From Bacteroidota bacterium (GTDB taxonomy: Bacteria; Bacteroidota; Bacteroidia; AKYH767-A; OLB10): a stretch of DNA of 64,000 nt. Shown here in pieces: positions 11,353-21,962 of this stretch. The notes under the pieces were generated by a model, which ran no database searches, was not told where the DNA came from, and saw only the letters and a program-made list of their open reading frames with translations. Position 1 is the stretch's first letter; each line of letters begins with the position of its first letter. The translations under genes were made by a program, and so were the position numbers. The stretch spans positions 124,001-188,000 of the forward strand of contig JADJOA010000005.1 of assembly GCA_016714005.1 (NCBI GenBank), read 5' to 3'.

Positions 11353-13197
11353 CTATGAAATTGTTTCTACAAAATACATATCAATCTCTCCTTTATTCTT
11401 CGCCTGAATTTTCCGCGATGAATACAAGTAAATTTGTCTTTAATTAATTCATAAGTGCTGCCGCTGATGTTTATTTTCCCTGCTTCACCACTGCTTTCCA
11501 TACGTGAAGCTATATTAACCGTGTCGCCCCAGATGTCGTAGGCAAATTTTTAATACCCACAATTCCTGCAACAACAGGACCGGTATGAATACCTATTCTT
11601 ATTTCAAAAACTTCTTTGCCTTCGCTTTTTCTTTGCCGCAGATGCTCAAGCATAAACTTTTGAATTTCCAAAGCAGCCTTTACAACATCGGTTGCATGTG
11701 TTTTATTGGCAACAGGCAAACCACCGGCACACATATAACTGTCACCAATGGTTTTTATTTTTTCGATGTTGTGTTTGCTGATGATGTTGTCGAATGCTTT
11801 GAAGCAGGTATCTATTTCTGAAACAAGTTCTGCAGGAGAAAGCTTCTCCGAAATTTGTGTGAACCCTTTGAAGTCGGTGAACATGACGGTTACATCATCA
11901 AACTGTTTTGCATCCGCACTTCCTTTTGCTTTTAGTTCTTCCGCCACTTCTTCAGGAAGTATATTGAGCAGCAATTCATCACTGCGTTTTCTTGCTTTTG
12001 AAATTTTGTTTCGCTGGCGATATACAACAACTAAAAATATCAATGCTCCTGCAAGTCCTGCTGAGATTGAATTACGAATATTACGTTGTTGAATATCTTT
12101 TTTTCTTGTTCTGATTTTGTTGCTGCTTCTTTTTTATCAAATTCATATTGCATGGCAGTTTCTGTAATTTTTTTGTCCTTCTCCATATTGAAAACGGAGT
12201 CTTTAAAAAGCGCATAATTTTTATAACTCTCCAGTGCACCGGTTTTATCTCCCATCAAGGACTGAATGTCACTTAAACTCTGATAGGTTTGATACAAAGC
12301 GCTAATGTCCCCAATTTCTTTGAACACAGTAATGGCACTGTCGTTATAAGCTTTTGCCAATTGGAGTGTAGCTGTTTTATTTCCGCCCATAAGTATAGTT
12401 AGTTGAGTCTTGTTTGAATCGGTTGCAAGGTCTAAATAGATTTTCCCGATATTGGTGTGACTGATAGCGATTAAATTGCTGACACCTGATTCTTGTACAA
12501 GTCTCAGTGCTTTAAAATTATATTCAAATGCTTTAGAGTAGTCCTTCAATCCCTGATAAACATTTCCAATGCTTATACTGCTTCTTGCAATTCCACTTTG
12601 GTCTTGCAATTCCTCGTAAATCTTCAATGCTTTTAAAAAATAATCAAGCCCTTTGGAATATTGCAACTGATAACCATAAACGGTTCCAATGTTACCAAGG
12701 TTAAGTGCCAGCGCGTTTTTATTATTGACTTCCTCATTTATTTTGGATGCTTTGAAATAATAATCCAATGCTTTTGAATATTCAGATTTTGTTAAATATA
12801 CATTGCCGATATTACCCAGGTTAATACCTATAGCCCGTTTATTATTTAATTCTTCATTAAGCTTTAAGGCTTTTAGCCAATAGGCTAATGCCTGAGGATA
12901 ATCTGCTTTACCGAAATAGTTGACTCCAATTCTCCCATTCGCCTGAGCAACACCTTGCTTCCATTGTAATCTCTCGGCAAGCGTCAATGCCTGATTTCCA
13001 AATTCAATTCCTTTGTCGGGATTTGTACTATAAAAACTAAAACTAAGGTCGTTCAGTAAAATAACCTTGTTTGTGTCTTCTATTGATTTAGGTAATTCAC
13101 CAATTAAAGAATCAATGCGCTCTTGCCCTTGCTTTTGCGCCATTGTAGAAAAAGGGAATAACCCCAGCATTAAAATAACAGGAATATTTTTTTTCAT
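11353..13197 (-). CDS. TPR sensor with class III adenylyl cyclase domain, copy 1 (frameshifts)
   Basis: A signal peptide (MKKNIPVILMLGLFPFSTMA) is followed by about seven TPR units of the ALxYxxKALKxxEEL type (residues 60-300). After these come one membrane helix (GALIFLVVVYRQ) and a class III nucleotidyl cyclase domain that makes cAMP from ATP. Cyclase motifs are VTVMFTDFKGFT (metal Asp), IEKIKTIGDSYMCAGG (Lys at the adenine position, second metal Asp) and YDIWGDTVNIASRM (purine Asp, transition-state Asn and Arg). The Lys/Asp pair predicts adenylyl rather than guanylyl cyclase activity. The frame breaks near 12085, 11545 and 11395. The reading resumes to RGKIQAKNKGEIDMYFVE and a stop at 11353. 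Copy 2 lies 11 bp upstream. Confidence 0.85.
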
Positions 13198-13208
13198 ATC
13201 TAAATGTT

Positions 13209-15089
13209 TTATTGCTCCACAAAATACATATCAATCTCTCCCTTGTTCTTCGCCTTAATTTTTCCCCGATGAGTGCAATTGAATTTTTCTTTCACCAACT
13301 CATAAGTGCTGCCGCTGATGTTCACTTTTCCTGCTTCGCCACTGCTTTCCATTCGTGAGGTAATGTTTACGGTATCGCCATAACTGTCGTAAGCAAATTT
13401 TTTAATACCCACAATTCCTGCAACAACAGGACCGGTATGAATACCTATTCTTATTTCAAAAACTTCTTTGCCTTCGCTTTTTCTTTGCCGCAGATGCTCA
13501 AGCATAAACTTTTGAATTTCCAAAGCAGCCTTTACAACATCGGTTGCATGCGTTTTATTGGCAACAGGCAAGCCACCGGCACACATATAACTGTCACCAA
13601 TGGTTTTTATTTTTTCGATGTTGTGTTTGCTGATGATGTTATCGAATGCTTTAAAGCATGTATCAATCTCAGCAACCAATTCTGCAGGAGAAAGTTTTTC
13701 TGAAATTTGTGTAAACCCTTTGAAGTCGGTAAACATTACGGTTACATTATCAAACTGTTTTGCATCAGCACTGCCTTTTGCTTTTAGTTCATTTGCTGTC
13801 TCTTCAGGCAAAATATTAAGCAATAACTCATCACTTCTTTTCTTACCTCTGTAAATGGAATAAACGAGGGCTATCAACAAAAGCAAACCGCCTGCTGCTG
13901 CAAACAAGCCTATGCGTTGTTTCTGAGTCCGCTCCTTAAGCACTGTTTCCTTTTTAGAAAATTCCAGGCTGTCAGAAAGCAACTTCCGCCCATATTCATA
14001 CTGCATAGTTTGCTGTACAAGCTGCCGGGAATTATTTTCACTAACAATTGAATCGCGCAGCTGTACAAAGCGAAGCTGATCTTCCAGTGCTTCCTTATAC
14101 CTGCCAAGCTTACTGTAAATTTCACTTCTCAGCTTATAGCTTTCGTATAGTGATTGACGAAAGCCCTTTGTCTCAGCAATCTGAATACCTGTATTGATAT
14201 CTTTCAATGCCTCGTTCAAATGCCCCTGTTTAAACAGAACCCCGGCAATTTTTGCATACACATCCTGTTGACCCTCGTAATGGTTTATGGACATACGGAT
14301 TTGAAGCGAGCGATTGTAATAATATAAAGCAGAGTCAAACTGCTCTCTTTTATCAAAGACCTCACCTATATTTTGAAACATCCAGCCCATAGCACCTTCT
14401 GCATCCTTCATGTCGGGCTTTTGCATTTCTGACAAAGATTGCCCGTAGTACCAAAGCGCTGAATCAGGATCATCTTTAAAACAGGTGCCAATATTGCCCA
14501 GTTCAAGCGCGATGAAGTAGGTTATTCCCATATCTCTTGCAACAGCGAGTGCCTTGCGATAATAATGGCTGGCATCTTTGCTGTATCCCTGCTCCAAGTA
14601 ACTACCCGCTATTGCTTCCAGGGTTATGCATTCCGTTTGCTTATTGCCGCTGCGATGGGCAATTTCCAGGTTTTTCATCAGCAGTTTCATCTGCGCATCT
14701 ATATCTCCTAAATGCATATACGCATTCGCTATTGAGGAATTGATTATTACCCGTAATCTCTCAGCTATAGAGTCGCTTATAATGCCTGCCTTTTGCAAGC
14801 TATCAGCCATGTGAAGCACCTTTTTACCTGTATGCAGAGCCGCCTGCGGATCTGTTCTTAATAATTCGTTACACAGGCGGCTACCGTTAGTCAGGTATTC
14901 CTTATAATTTTTGCTTTGCTCAAATGCTTTTCTTAATGAATCTGCTTTAGATGGTTTTTGGCCATAGAGAGAATTGGAAATACTTACGAAAAAAGCAAAT
15001 GCATAAAAAAGCAGTATGCGTTTACCCGGTATAAAATATCGCCAAATTGCAGCCATCAATGATTGAGGAAGGTTTGGCCTTATTTTCAT
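13209..15089 (-). CDS. TPR sensor with class III adenylyl cyclase domain, copy 2
   Basis: This is an intact protein of about 626 residues from ATG 15089 (MKIRPNLPQ); an upstream in-frame extension would run into palindromic element C, so I prefer this start. It has an N-terminal hydrophobic segment (ILLFYAFAFFVSISN), several TPR-like helices, a membrane helix (IGLFAAAGGLLLLIALVYSIY), and a cyclase domain. The cyclase shows VTVMFTDFKGFT, IEKIKTIGDSYMCAGG and YDSYGDTVNITSRM. The catalytic half is nearly identical in DNA to copy 1 (13400-13800 against 11550-11950), while the sensor halves differ greatly. The likely role is to turn different inputs into cAMP. No cAMP receptor gene is visible nearby. 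Confidence 0.9.
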   Translation of the reverse strand: MKIRPNLPQSLMAAIWRYFIPGKRILLFYAFAFFVSISNSLYGQKPSKADSLRKAFEQSKNYKEYLTNGSRLCNELLRTDPQAALHTGKKVLHMADSLQKAGIISDSIAERLRVIINSSIANAYMHLGDIDAQMKLLMKNLEIAHRSGNKQTECITLEAIAGSYLEQGYSKDASHYYRKALAVARDMGITYFIALELGNIGTCFKDDPDSALWYYGQSLSEMQKPDMKDAEGAMGWMFQNIGEVFDKREQFDSALYYYNRSLQIRMSINHYEGQQDVYAKIAGVLFKQGHLNEALKDINTGIQIAETKGFRQSLYESYKLRSEIYSKLGRYKEALEDQLRFVQLRDSIVSENNSRQLVQQTMQYEYGRKLLSDSLEFSKKETVLKERTQKQRIGLFAAAGGLLLLIALVYSIYRGKKRSDELLLNILPEETANELKAKGSADAKQFDNVTVMFTDFKGFTQISEKLSPAELVAEIDTCFKAFDNIISKHNIEKIKTIGDSYMCAGGLPVANKTHATDVVKAALEIQKFMLEHLRQRKSEGKEVFEIRIGIHTGPVVAGIVGIKKFAYDSYGDTVNITSRMESSGEAGKVNISGSTYELVKEKFNCTHRGKIKAKNKGEIDMYFVEQ

Positions 15090-15127
15090 TTCGTTTTTTG
15101 GAATGATTGTAATATGAATAGGGTCAG

Positions 15128-15265
15128 CATATCCGATAATGTTTCGGAGCTTGGCGAAGGTAGCTAATACGAAGCGCAAAACTGTCAACCGGCACAACAC
15201 TTAATACGAAGCACAAATGTTCATTTAACCACTGCCCGGCACTTTCGCTAAGCCCGTGTTATCGG
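15128..15265. repeat. Palindromic element C (attC-like)
   Basis: About 138 bp runs from GCATATCCGATAAT to GTTATCGG. The arms CGGAGCTTGGCGAAGG (15145-15160) and CTTTCGCTAAGCCCG (15242-15256) pair imperfectly. The loop holds two copies of AATACGAAGCRCAAA, near 15166 and 15203. These correspond to the TTAGAAGCACA motifs in the loops of elements A and B. A further diverged copy (TTAGAAGTGATGTCTGTTAG, near 15334) follows outside the palindrome. The element separates the cyclase pair from the restriction operon. The 15266-15513 stretch beyond it is A/T-rich with GGGTGGGAAAAAAAAT-like runs and no gene. Confidence 0.55.
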
Positions 15266-15513
15266 TAGCTATTATGTCCGTCCGAAGATGTGTCGTGTCA
15301 AGTTTGAACGCACTTTCTACGAAACGGTTTACATTAGAAGTGATGTCTGTTAGATTACGCACTGTGCGTTGGGAAAAAAAATTAAAAAACCGAAGGGTGG
15401 CAAAAAAAATAATTTGAATTTCTTCTTGGGTGGGAAAAAAAATACTCTCTTAAAAAAATTGCTTGCAGCGTTGGCTTTTGAGGTTTTTAAGAGTGCATTT
15501 TTTTGTGGGTGGG

Positions 15514-16795
15514 CTATACATTACTAATTCCAGGTCTGTTACCCTGATTAGAGAGTTGAGATTGAATGTCTGTGCAAATTTCTCTTCTCAATTTTAACTT
15601 TGAACCAATCTTGCGTTTGACGATTTCTTTTTGGTTGTAGTTTTTATAAATCTAAAATCAAGCAAAAAAAAACTTTTCTTTCTCATCAATGAGAAAAATA
15701 GGCGACTTAATTTGATAGTCAGTTCTCGGAATATCGTTGTGAAATTTTGAACTAATTAGTAAGCCATGAACAATTCTAATGTATTTTTTGTCCTGTGAAT
15801 AATCGCAAACAGGAGTTAAGTCAAGTTGAATTAATTGCGGTTTAGATCTTAATATGTCAGTCGTTTTGGTGTTGTTATACTTTTCCTTCCAAAGAATTTG
15901 TTTTAATAGGTCGTTCTCATTTTTTATCAAGTAAACATTTCCTTGTTCAAAAGAATCAACCTTAGAAAGTTTCTTTATCAAATGAAGCTTTGAGTTTATT
16001 TCTGCTTTTACTACTGTTTTCAAGGAATCCTTTTTATTATTTGCCTCCCAAACATCATCTTTCACATTAGTGATAGTTCCTAATTTCTTTTCATTGATCG
16101 AGTTCTGAATTTTCTCAGCAAGGAATGAATTTAGGTTGCTAAATGCTGCAAACAATCTCAAATCGTCTGAAGCGGCTTTTATATCATCATTTCCGATTAC
16201 TGCTTTTGCAAGATGAAACATAACTGCTTTCATAGTTTTATCCCAATCTGATTCAATGGGATGTAATGAAGCGAAATCGCTAATTGTTTAAAAGATTCTT
16301 CATCAAGGAAATATTTTCAAGTTCGTTTTGTAGAGTAGTTTGAAGGAGTGGATATTTATCTTCTTCAAAAAGATAATTACCACCCTCGTAAGAAAAGAAA
16401 TCTGTCTTGTTTAAACGAATAGTTTTTACTGGCTGCTTATTTTTTAAATCTGGATTACTCTTAAAATGTTTATCAAGTTGGTCGGCAAAGTCATTTATTT
16501 TTTTACTCCAAATTACTATGAAATAAGGCTTTGATTTATTAGGACAAATTGATTTCAAAATTGGATGCAAAGTGCTTATTACTGTTTTTGCGTTATGCTG
16601 AGTTTCAATAATGTTCAAGTCAAGAAAGAGTAATGTAATTGGGTTCTCGTTTGCATCGGCTGGTAAATCAGCTTTTCTCAATCCTGTGTAATAATTAAAT
16701 GGAATTCTATTTTTGGAGAAGATATCCATTAGAGGTTTTACCTCTTTGTATTTATCATCAACAATTGCGATTCTTCCGTTTAAGGGGATGTTCAT
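15514..16795 (-). CDS. Receiver-domain (response-regulator-like) protein of the restriction operon (frameshifts)
   Basis: The N-terminal 120 residues form a CheY-like receiver: GRIAIVDDKYKEV (acidic pair), ITLLFLDLNI (phospho-acceptor Asp), and FIVIWSKK (Ser and Lys of the switch). There is no recognisable DNA-binding domain. A C-terminal region of unknown fold follows, FASLHPIESDWDKTMKAV then on to TPVCDYSQDKKYIRIVHGLL. It lies in another frame because of one indel near 16285, in an AAA run. The open reading continues past in-frame stops near 15658 (a T-rich run, needing compensating indels) to LRREICTDIQSQLSNQGNRPG and a stop at 15514, so I extend the gene there with less certainty. Its ATG is 3 bp after the ATPase gene stop. 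Confidence 0.7.
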
Positions 16796-16798
16796 ATT

Positions 16799-18950
16799 TT
16801 ATTTTTTAAATGATAGAGCTATTGTTGCTCCGTTTTTGAATTCCTTTGGAATATCAAAATCTCCCCAATCTGGAAATTCTAATTTCCCTTTTTGAGCAAG
16901 CATAATCTCACTTGCTATATGTAGTCCCAAACCAATACCTCCCGGCTTTGCGGAAACAAATGGTTCAGTAATTTCTTCTGTAGGCAGCAAAAATCCAGTT
17001 CCGTTATCACTCACAATGATTGTCAAATAACCTTCTTCTTCCTCTGATATTCCAAAATAAATTTTCTTGTCTTTTCTTCCTGATTTTTCAAGCCAGTAAA
17101 TTGAATTGTCAACCAGATTCATCAAGGTGCCAATCATTAAACTTCTGGCAATTTTTGTTTTGGATTTACCTTGATATGTTTTGTATGCTTTAATAATTTC
17201 AATTTTGTGAGATGCACATCGGAATTCGGTATTGGTCAATGCTTGGTCAATTACTTCTTTAATGTCTTCATTAGTTTGTGTTGATTTTCTTATAATCTCC
17301 GAATAGCCATCAATCAGATTTGAAAGATGTTTTACGAGATTCATTGCTCTATCAGAAGCATTTTCCTTTTTCAAAACTTTAATTACCTCCAAAATTATTT
17401 TCTCTACTTCGTGAATTACAACACTCATGGATAAACCAGCACCAGCGGCTTTGAGCAAGTTTTCATTTATTCTCTTGTAATCATCTTCAACTTTTATAAG
17501 GTATTTTGTTATCTCTTTTCTAACTTCTGTTTCTCTTACATTCTTATCAACATAATATTTCAAATCACCTAAGATTTGTAAAACGGGTTCAGACTTTGGA
17601 GTTGGACCATAAACTTCTCTCAATCTTTGCTTATCGCTATATCTTAAGGTTTCAACAATGGTAGGGAATGCAGAATTGATTCTCTGAAAACCTCATAAGC
17701 GGAATTTTCCACTAAAACCCTCACGATTTGTTTTTTCAATTAAATCAAAGCTGTCATTTCTTTTAAGATAAATTGCTCCAAGCACTATATTGTTGCTTAA
17801 ACGCTTTGTAGGTTGATTTACCCTTCGCAAGTCAAGACCCAACCAATCATTTTCAGGTTCACCATAATCATAAACTCTTAATCCATCTCTGAAAACACGA
17901 ATTCCACAGTTGTTGTCAAGGTAACCTTTGAATCCTTTTTTATCTGAAACTCCAAGGCGCATGACAAAGTTATCTCTGTCAAAAATATACCCTTCAAAAA
18001 CCACCTCACCAATGTCATGGTTGGCTAAAGAAAAATTCATCCCATCCTCTTTTTCCAATTGAGAAAACAATTGGACAAGTTTTTCTTCTTCACCTGAAAT
18101 GCCATCAACTTTATTCTTCTTTAACTCAATGGTTCTTCCTGATAGTTTTGGCATGGAAGCCCACGGAGAAAAATCATACTTGAATTCTTTGATTGAATCT
18201 TTGCTGATAGTTACTTTAAAATTAAAGAGTGCAAATTCTTTGATGTCCTTCCATTGCAAAAGGTCTTCAAACCAACCTGGCTTGTCAGCTATGTCAAATT
18301 CAGCCGTAAAAGAATCATTAGATTCAAATGGAGAAACCAAAGCGGTAATTGTTCGCTTTACATTTCGTGCTACTCCTCTTGTCCAATCTTTTCTTAAGTT
18401 TCTGATGGTTATGCTTGTTCCGGTTTTGCCTTCTTTAAAAAGTTTAGGAGTTTCTCTTTCAATAATTGAAACTGGCACTTGTTCAAGGTAACGGTAATTA
18501 TTAAAAACTGTCCAATCAATTTTTACATAAACTTCTTTTGCTCCTTTTTCTTTGTCGTCATTTCAATTTGGTTCCCCAATTTGTGAACGCCAAATCTTCC
18601 AATTCCTTTCTCACCAATTGGAAGGCGTTCAAACTTGGGACTTACCTCCCTCTTAATAAATTTTTCTGTTTTGAAATCACTTCCGGGTTCCATCCAAACA
18701 TCTTCAACTGTCGTAGCATCCATCCCGAAACCATCATCTTCAATAATTATAACTCCGTTATGAGGGTCGTCAACATTCTCCATGTAAACATCAACATGGT
18801 TTGCATCGGCATCGTATGAATTCTTTACCAATTCAACCAATGCAATACTTTCATTCTTAATTAGTTGGTCGCCAAGTTGCAAAAGTAATCTTGCTCTTGG
18901 CTTAAACTTCACTGGAATTTCTCTATCTTTTTTGCTATTTCTTTTGACAT
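16799..18950 (-). CDS. Dual GHKL ATPase: MutL/MORC-like ATPase fused to histidine-kinase core (frameshifts)
   Basis: Joined across breaks, this is about 715 residues. Residues 1-130 form a MutL/MORC/Hsp90-type ATP site: ALVELVKNSYDADA (N box), IIIEDDGFGMD (DxGxG), and PIGEKGIGRFGVHKLG (lid). A transducer-like middle part follows, ending TNREGF. The C-terminal 280 residues resemble a histidine kinase: candidate H-box SMSVVIHEVEKII, N box NLVDNSIYWLE, D box VSDNGTGF, and G box GGIGLGLHIASEI. Breaks are near 18930 (A-run after ATG 18950), 18548 (AAAAAG) and 17650-17700. It follows the endonuclease gene by 7 bp and precedes the receiver gene by 3 bp. It probably couples nucleotide-driven clamp movement to phosphotransfer. 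Confidence 0.8.
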
Positions 18951-18957
18951 AAATCTA

Positions 18958-20084
18958 TCAATTGGCAATATTAATTATTGACCGCAGCCAGTCAGATTTG
19001 ATTTGTCCTCCATCAATGAGGCGAAGTTCTTTTAAAAAATTTATTATATCAATTCCGCTATACAGTTTAATCGGATAACTATCTTTTAGAATTTCTTCCT
19101 GTGTTTGCTTGGTGTAATATGAGGTTGTAACAAAAATTCCATATTGCCCTCTCTCTAATCTTGCAACCAAACGAGAAACCTTATCTGGGCTAATCGGACT
19201 GTCAATACTATATTTCTTTGCTTCACCAAGAAACTGAATTCTATATCCAAGTGGAAAAGGTAATGAGAATTCTCCATAGAAATCAAAGCCACCATCTTTT
19301 GTTGGTCTTGTTCTCGTAATGTTGTGATGAACATGAGGCAATTCTCTGAAGAGTTCAACCAAAGCTTTTTCAAATTGTGTGGCTGTTAAATCGTGCAAAG
19401 ATTTTAGCACTTGTAATTCGGTTTTTGTGTCTGGCAATTGCTGTTCTTTTGTCTTGATTTCTTTTTTGAAAACTTCTATTTTCTTGGCTCTGCCTTTTTG
19501 ATATTCAGCCCATGCCTTCGGTGCTTTGGCATTTATTTTAAAAATGTCTTCGCAATTGACACGGGAGTTAAGCCAATCTATATTTATTTCATCTTCGTCA
19601 AGTATTATTAATTCACTTCTGTAATTTTTTATCGGCTTGCCACTGTCCTCATACCATGTTATTTCAAGTTTTGTAAATGCACATAATCCATTGAAAGTAA
19701 CTTTTCCCTTCTCTGATTTTGTAAAATGTAAAATCGGGGGTACTTTAAAATATTCTCCTCCGTGTGATACTCAAAGTTTTTAGCAAAACTTTATTTCCAT
19801 CAAACTCTTTGTAGTTTTTCTCCTTATTGAATTTGCATCTCCCCAATAATAAATTCTGCCTGCAACATAATCTACAATGTCATCCCAAGGATTAAGATGT
19901 CTATGTGCTGATTGACGGGTTAACAAAACAATAAAGCTGGAACATCAGTATTGATTTTCTTAAATCTAACTGGTCTGATGCCTTTTGAATTCCCCATACC
20001 GGGAATCCATTTTACAAATTGGTCTCTGGATTTTGAATTTGCAATATCATCTATGTAGCTGTGTCCTACTTTATATGTGTTCAT
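18958..20084 (-). CDS. Restriction endonuclease, AspBHI-like N-domain plus Mrr-type PD-(D/E)XK nuclease (frameshifts)
   Basis: Reading from ATG 20084 (MNTYKVGHSYIDDIANS) across two to three indels (about 19930, 19790 and 19750) gives about 375 residues. The N-terminal half contains SKGIRPVRFKKI, HLNPWDDIVDYVAGRIYYWG, PILHFTKSEKGKVTFNGLCA and WLNSR. It recalls the N-terminal domain of AspBHI-type enzymes, a judgement from memory. The C-terminal half contains the Mrr_cat-like nuclease: ALVELFRELPHVH, the acidic GGFDFYG, then FLGEAKKY (ExK), and GIFVTTSYYTKQTQEE. The gene begins 3 bp after the methyltransferase stop, within an operon, and should be the DNA-cleaving component. Confidence 0.78.
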
Positions 20085-20087
20085 CAA

Positions 20088-21306
20088 TTACAAAAATGAT
20101 TTTAATTTACTTGCCAATGCCTCAGCCATCAATGGCGGAACAGCGTTTCCGATTTGTTTGAATGCTTCTGTTCTTCCGCCTTCAAAAAAATAATCGTCTG
20201 GAAACGATTGTATTCTTGCTGCCTCACGAACTGAAAGTGAACGAACTTGCTTTTTGTCAGGGTAAATGTAATAGTGTCCATCTTTTGAAATGTGCAACAA
20301 GTGTGTGTGATAATCCGAAAGGGTCAACTACTTTAAAGCGGTCAAGAAAAACTCTTTGTGTTATTTGTGTGTCTGTAAGCGTTTAGGCAAATCAGTATAT
20401 TTCAATCGTTCATTATCATTCATCCATTTTTCAATAGCAATGGAATAAATTTCCAAATCTCTTTCGTTGTGGTTTCGTGTGATGTGTTGCGTTACAAAGT
20501 CAACTCCGTTTCTTGCTGTTGTCTGTCTCTGATATTCATTTGTTGGCTTAATGTATTTAGCAATATTCATTTCCTGTCCGGCTGCAATGCAGGAAGGTCA
20601 AAGAACAAATCTTTTTTTGTCTGCCAAGGGTTCTCAGTTTTTTTCAAGGTTTGGGAAAATAAAATTTCGTTTCCCTTTTCTTCCAATGATGATTACCCGT
20701 CTGCGTTTTTACTACTCCAAAATCTTCTGCATGTAAAATTTGAAAGTCAGTGGAGTAACCGAGGTCAGCAAACAATTGAAACATCTCATTCACATACTTT
20801 GCATTTCATGGCGTAAGCAATCCCAAAACATTTTCAAATACAAAATACTTTGGCTTGTATCGTTTAAGGAACTCTCCATAGTAACGGAATAAAAATTTTC
20901 TTCTGTCCCATTTCATTTGCTTTGGGTCTCGGCTAATGCCGACAAGTGAATACGCTTGACAAGGCGGACCGCCAATTATTACATCAACTTTTTTTGAATC
21001 AAGCATTGTGTCAATGCTTGAAAAGATTTCGTTAATGGTTTTGGCTGAAATCTCTTTATGCAAAACCGAACTCATTAAGTCGGTTGGAATTTTTTGTAAA
21101 GGGTATCCCGATTTATTTTTCCAGCAAAGGTAATCGTGGTAGGTTGGAAGTTGGTTTTGAGATTTCAGAAAGTGGTAAGCAGTTCGTGTTTTAATTGTGT
21201 AACATGCTTCCTCGTTCATCTCTACATGAGCCAAGGGGGTAAAACCAGAACGGGCAAAGCCCTCTGACATGCCCGATGCCCCCGCAAATAAATCAATGTA
21301 GTTCAT
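20088..21306 (-). CDS. DNA (cytosine-5)-methyltransferase (several frameshifts)
   Basis: Joined pieces give about 405 residues with C5-methyltransferase motifs in order: I, YIDLFAGASGMSEGF (SAM binding); IV, IIGGPPCQAYSLVG (catalytic Cys); VI, FVFENVLGLL (Glu); VIII, a basic RRVIIIGRKG; IX, RSLSVREAARIQSFPDDY; X, QIGNAVPPLMAEAL. Indels are needed near 20806, 20700, 20640 and 20345. It methylates cytosine at C5 to protect host sites. The ATG at 21306 overlaps the 3' end of vsr by 14 bp, and a following restriction endonuclease starts 3 bp after its stop. Confidence 0.9.
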
Positions 21307-21704
21307 GTAATATTTTCGCTAATGTTCTATCTCTGTTTTTGGTTTTTAATTGACATTCAAATATGGGGAAAACTTTCCAACCTCCCTCAGTTAATTTCTT
21401 AAAGTTTTCCAGGTAAAGCTGTTTGTTTCTCTGAATTTTGCTCAACCACCAGTCAGTCCTGGTTTTCGGCACTACAAAATATTTGCAGTTTTTGTGTCCG
21501 TGCCAAAAACATCCGTTCACAAAGATGGCTGTTTTATGTTTAGGTATAACGATGTCGGGTTTGCCTGGTAGTTTTTTGTCGTGCAATTTGTATCTGAAAC
21601 CATTTGCGAAAAGAAATTTTCTCACCAAGTTCGGGCCTCGTGTCCTTACTTCTGATTTGGCTCATGTTGTAACTTCTTGTCTGCTTATCGTGAACATCAC
21701 TCAT
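21293..21704 (-). CDS. vsr: Very-short-patch repair endonuclease (one frameshift)
   Basis: Vsr nicks at T:G mismatches that arise when 5-methylcytosine deaminates, so it accompanies C5 methyltransferases. The protein reads MSDVHDKQTRSYNMSQIRSK, DTRPEL, then VRKFLFANGFRYKLHDKKLPG, KPDIVIPKHKTAIFVNGCFWHGH and KTRTDWW. The catalytic Asp (KPDIV) and the zinc/His region (CFWHGH) are present. One base is missing near 21627. The start at 21704 gives about 137 residues, the normal size. This is the first gene of the operon; the 260 bp upstream, up to element B, is G/T-rich with repeated GGTGGC and no clear promoter. Confidence 0.92.
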
Positions 21705-21962
21705 GCTTCGAAGGTAAATAAAGCGGTGGGAGATTGCACTCTTTGACTGCCACTTGAATTGGCTTGTGTGAGGGGTGGCAGGCGAAAGTGTGTAATGTGA
21801 GGTGGCAATAGAATTTTATTTTTTTGTGCGGTGGCGGTGTTTAAAATTTTTTTTGAAGCGTTTGCCTGTTGGTTCAATGCAGTCAGTTCGTCAAGTATGT
21901 TTTGAAAAAAGTTTGATAGAAGTCCGTTCGCTTAATGTTAGCACTGCCGCAAATAAGCTTGC

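Noticed and set aside
11127..11447. 106-residue plus-strand frame across element A
   Set aside because: It consists mainly of the palindrome and the antisense of the cyclase 3' end.
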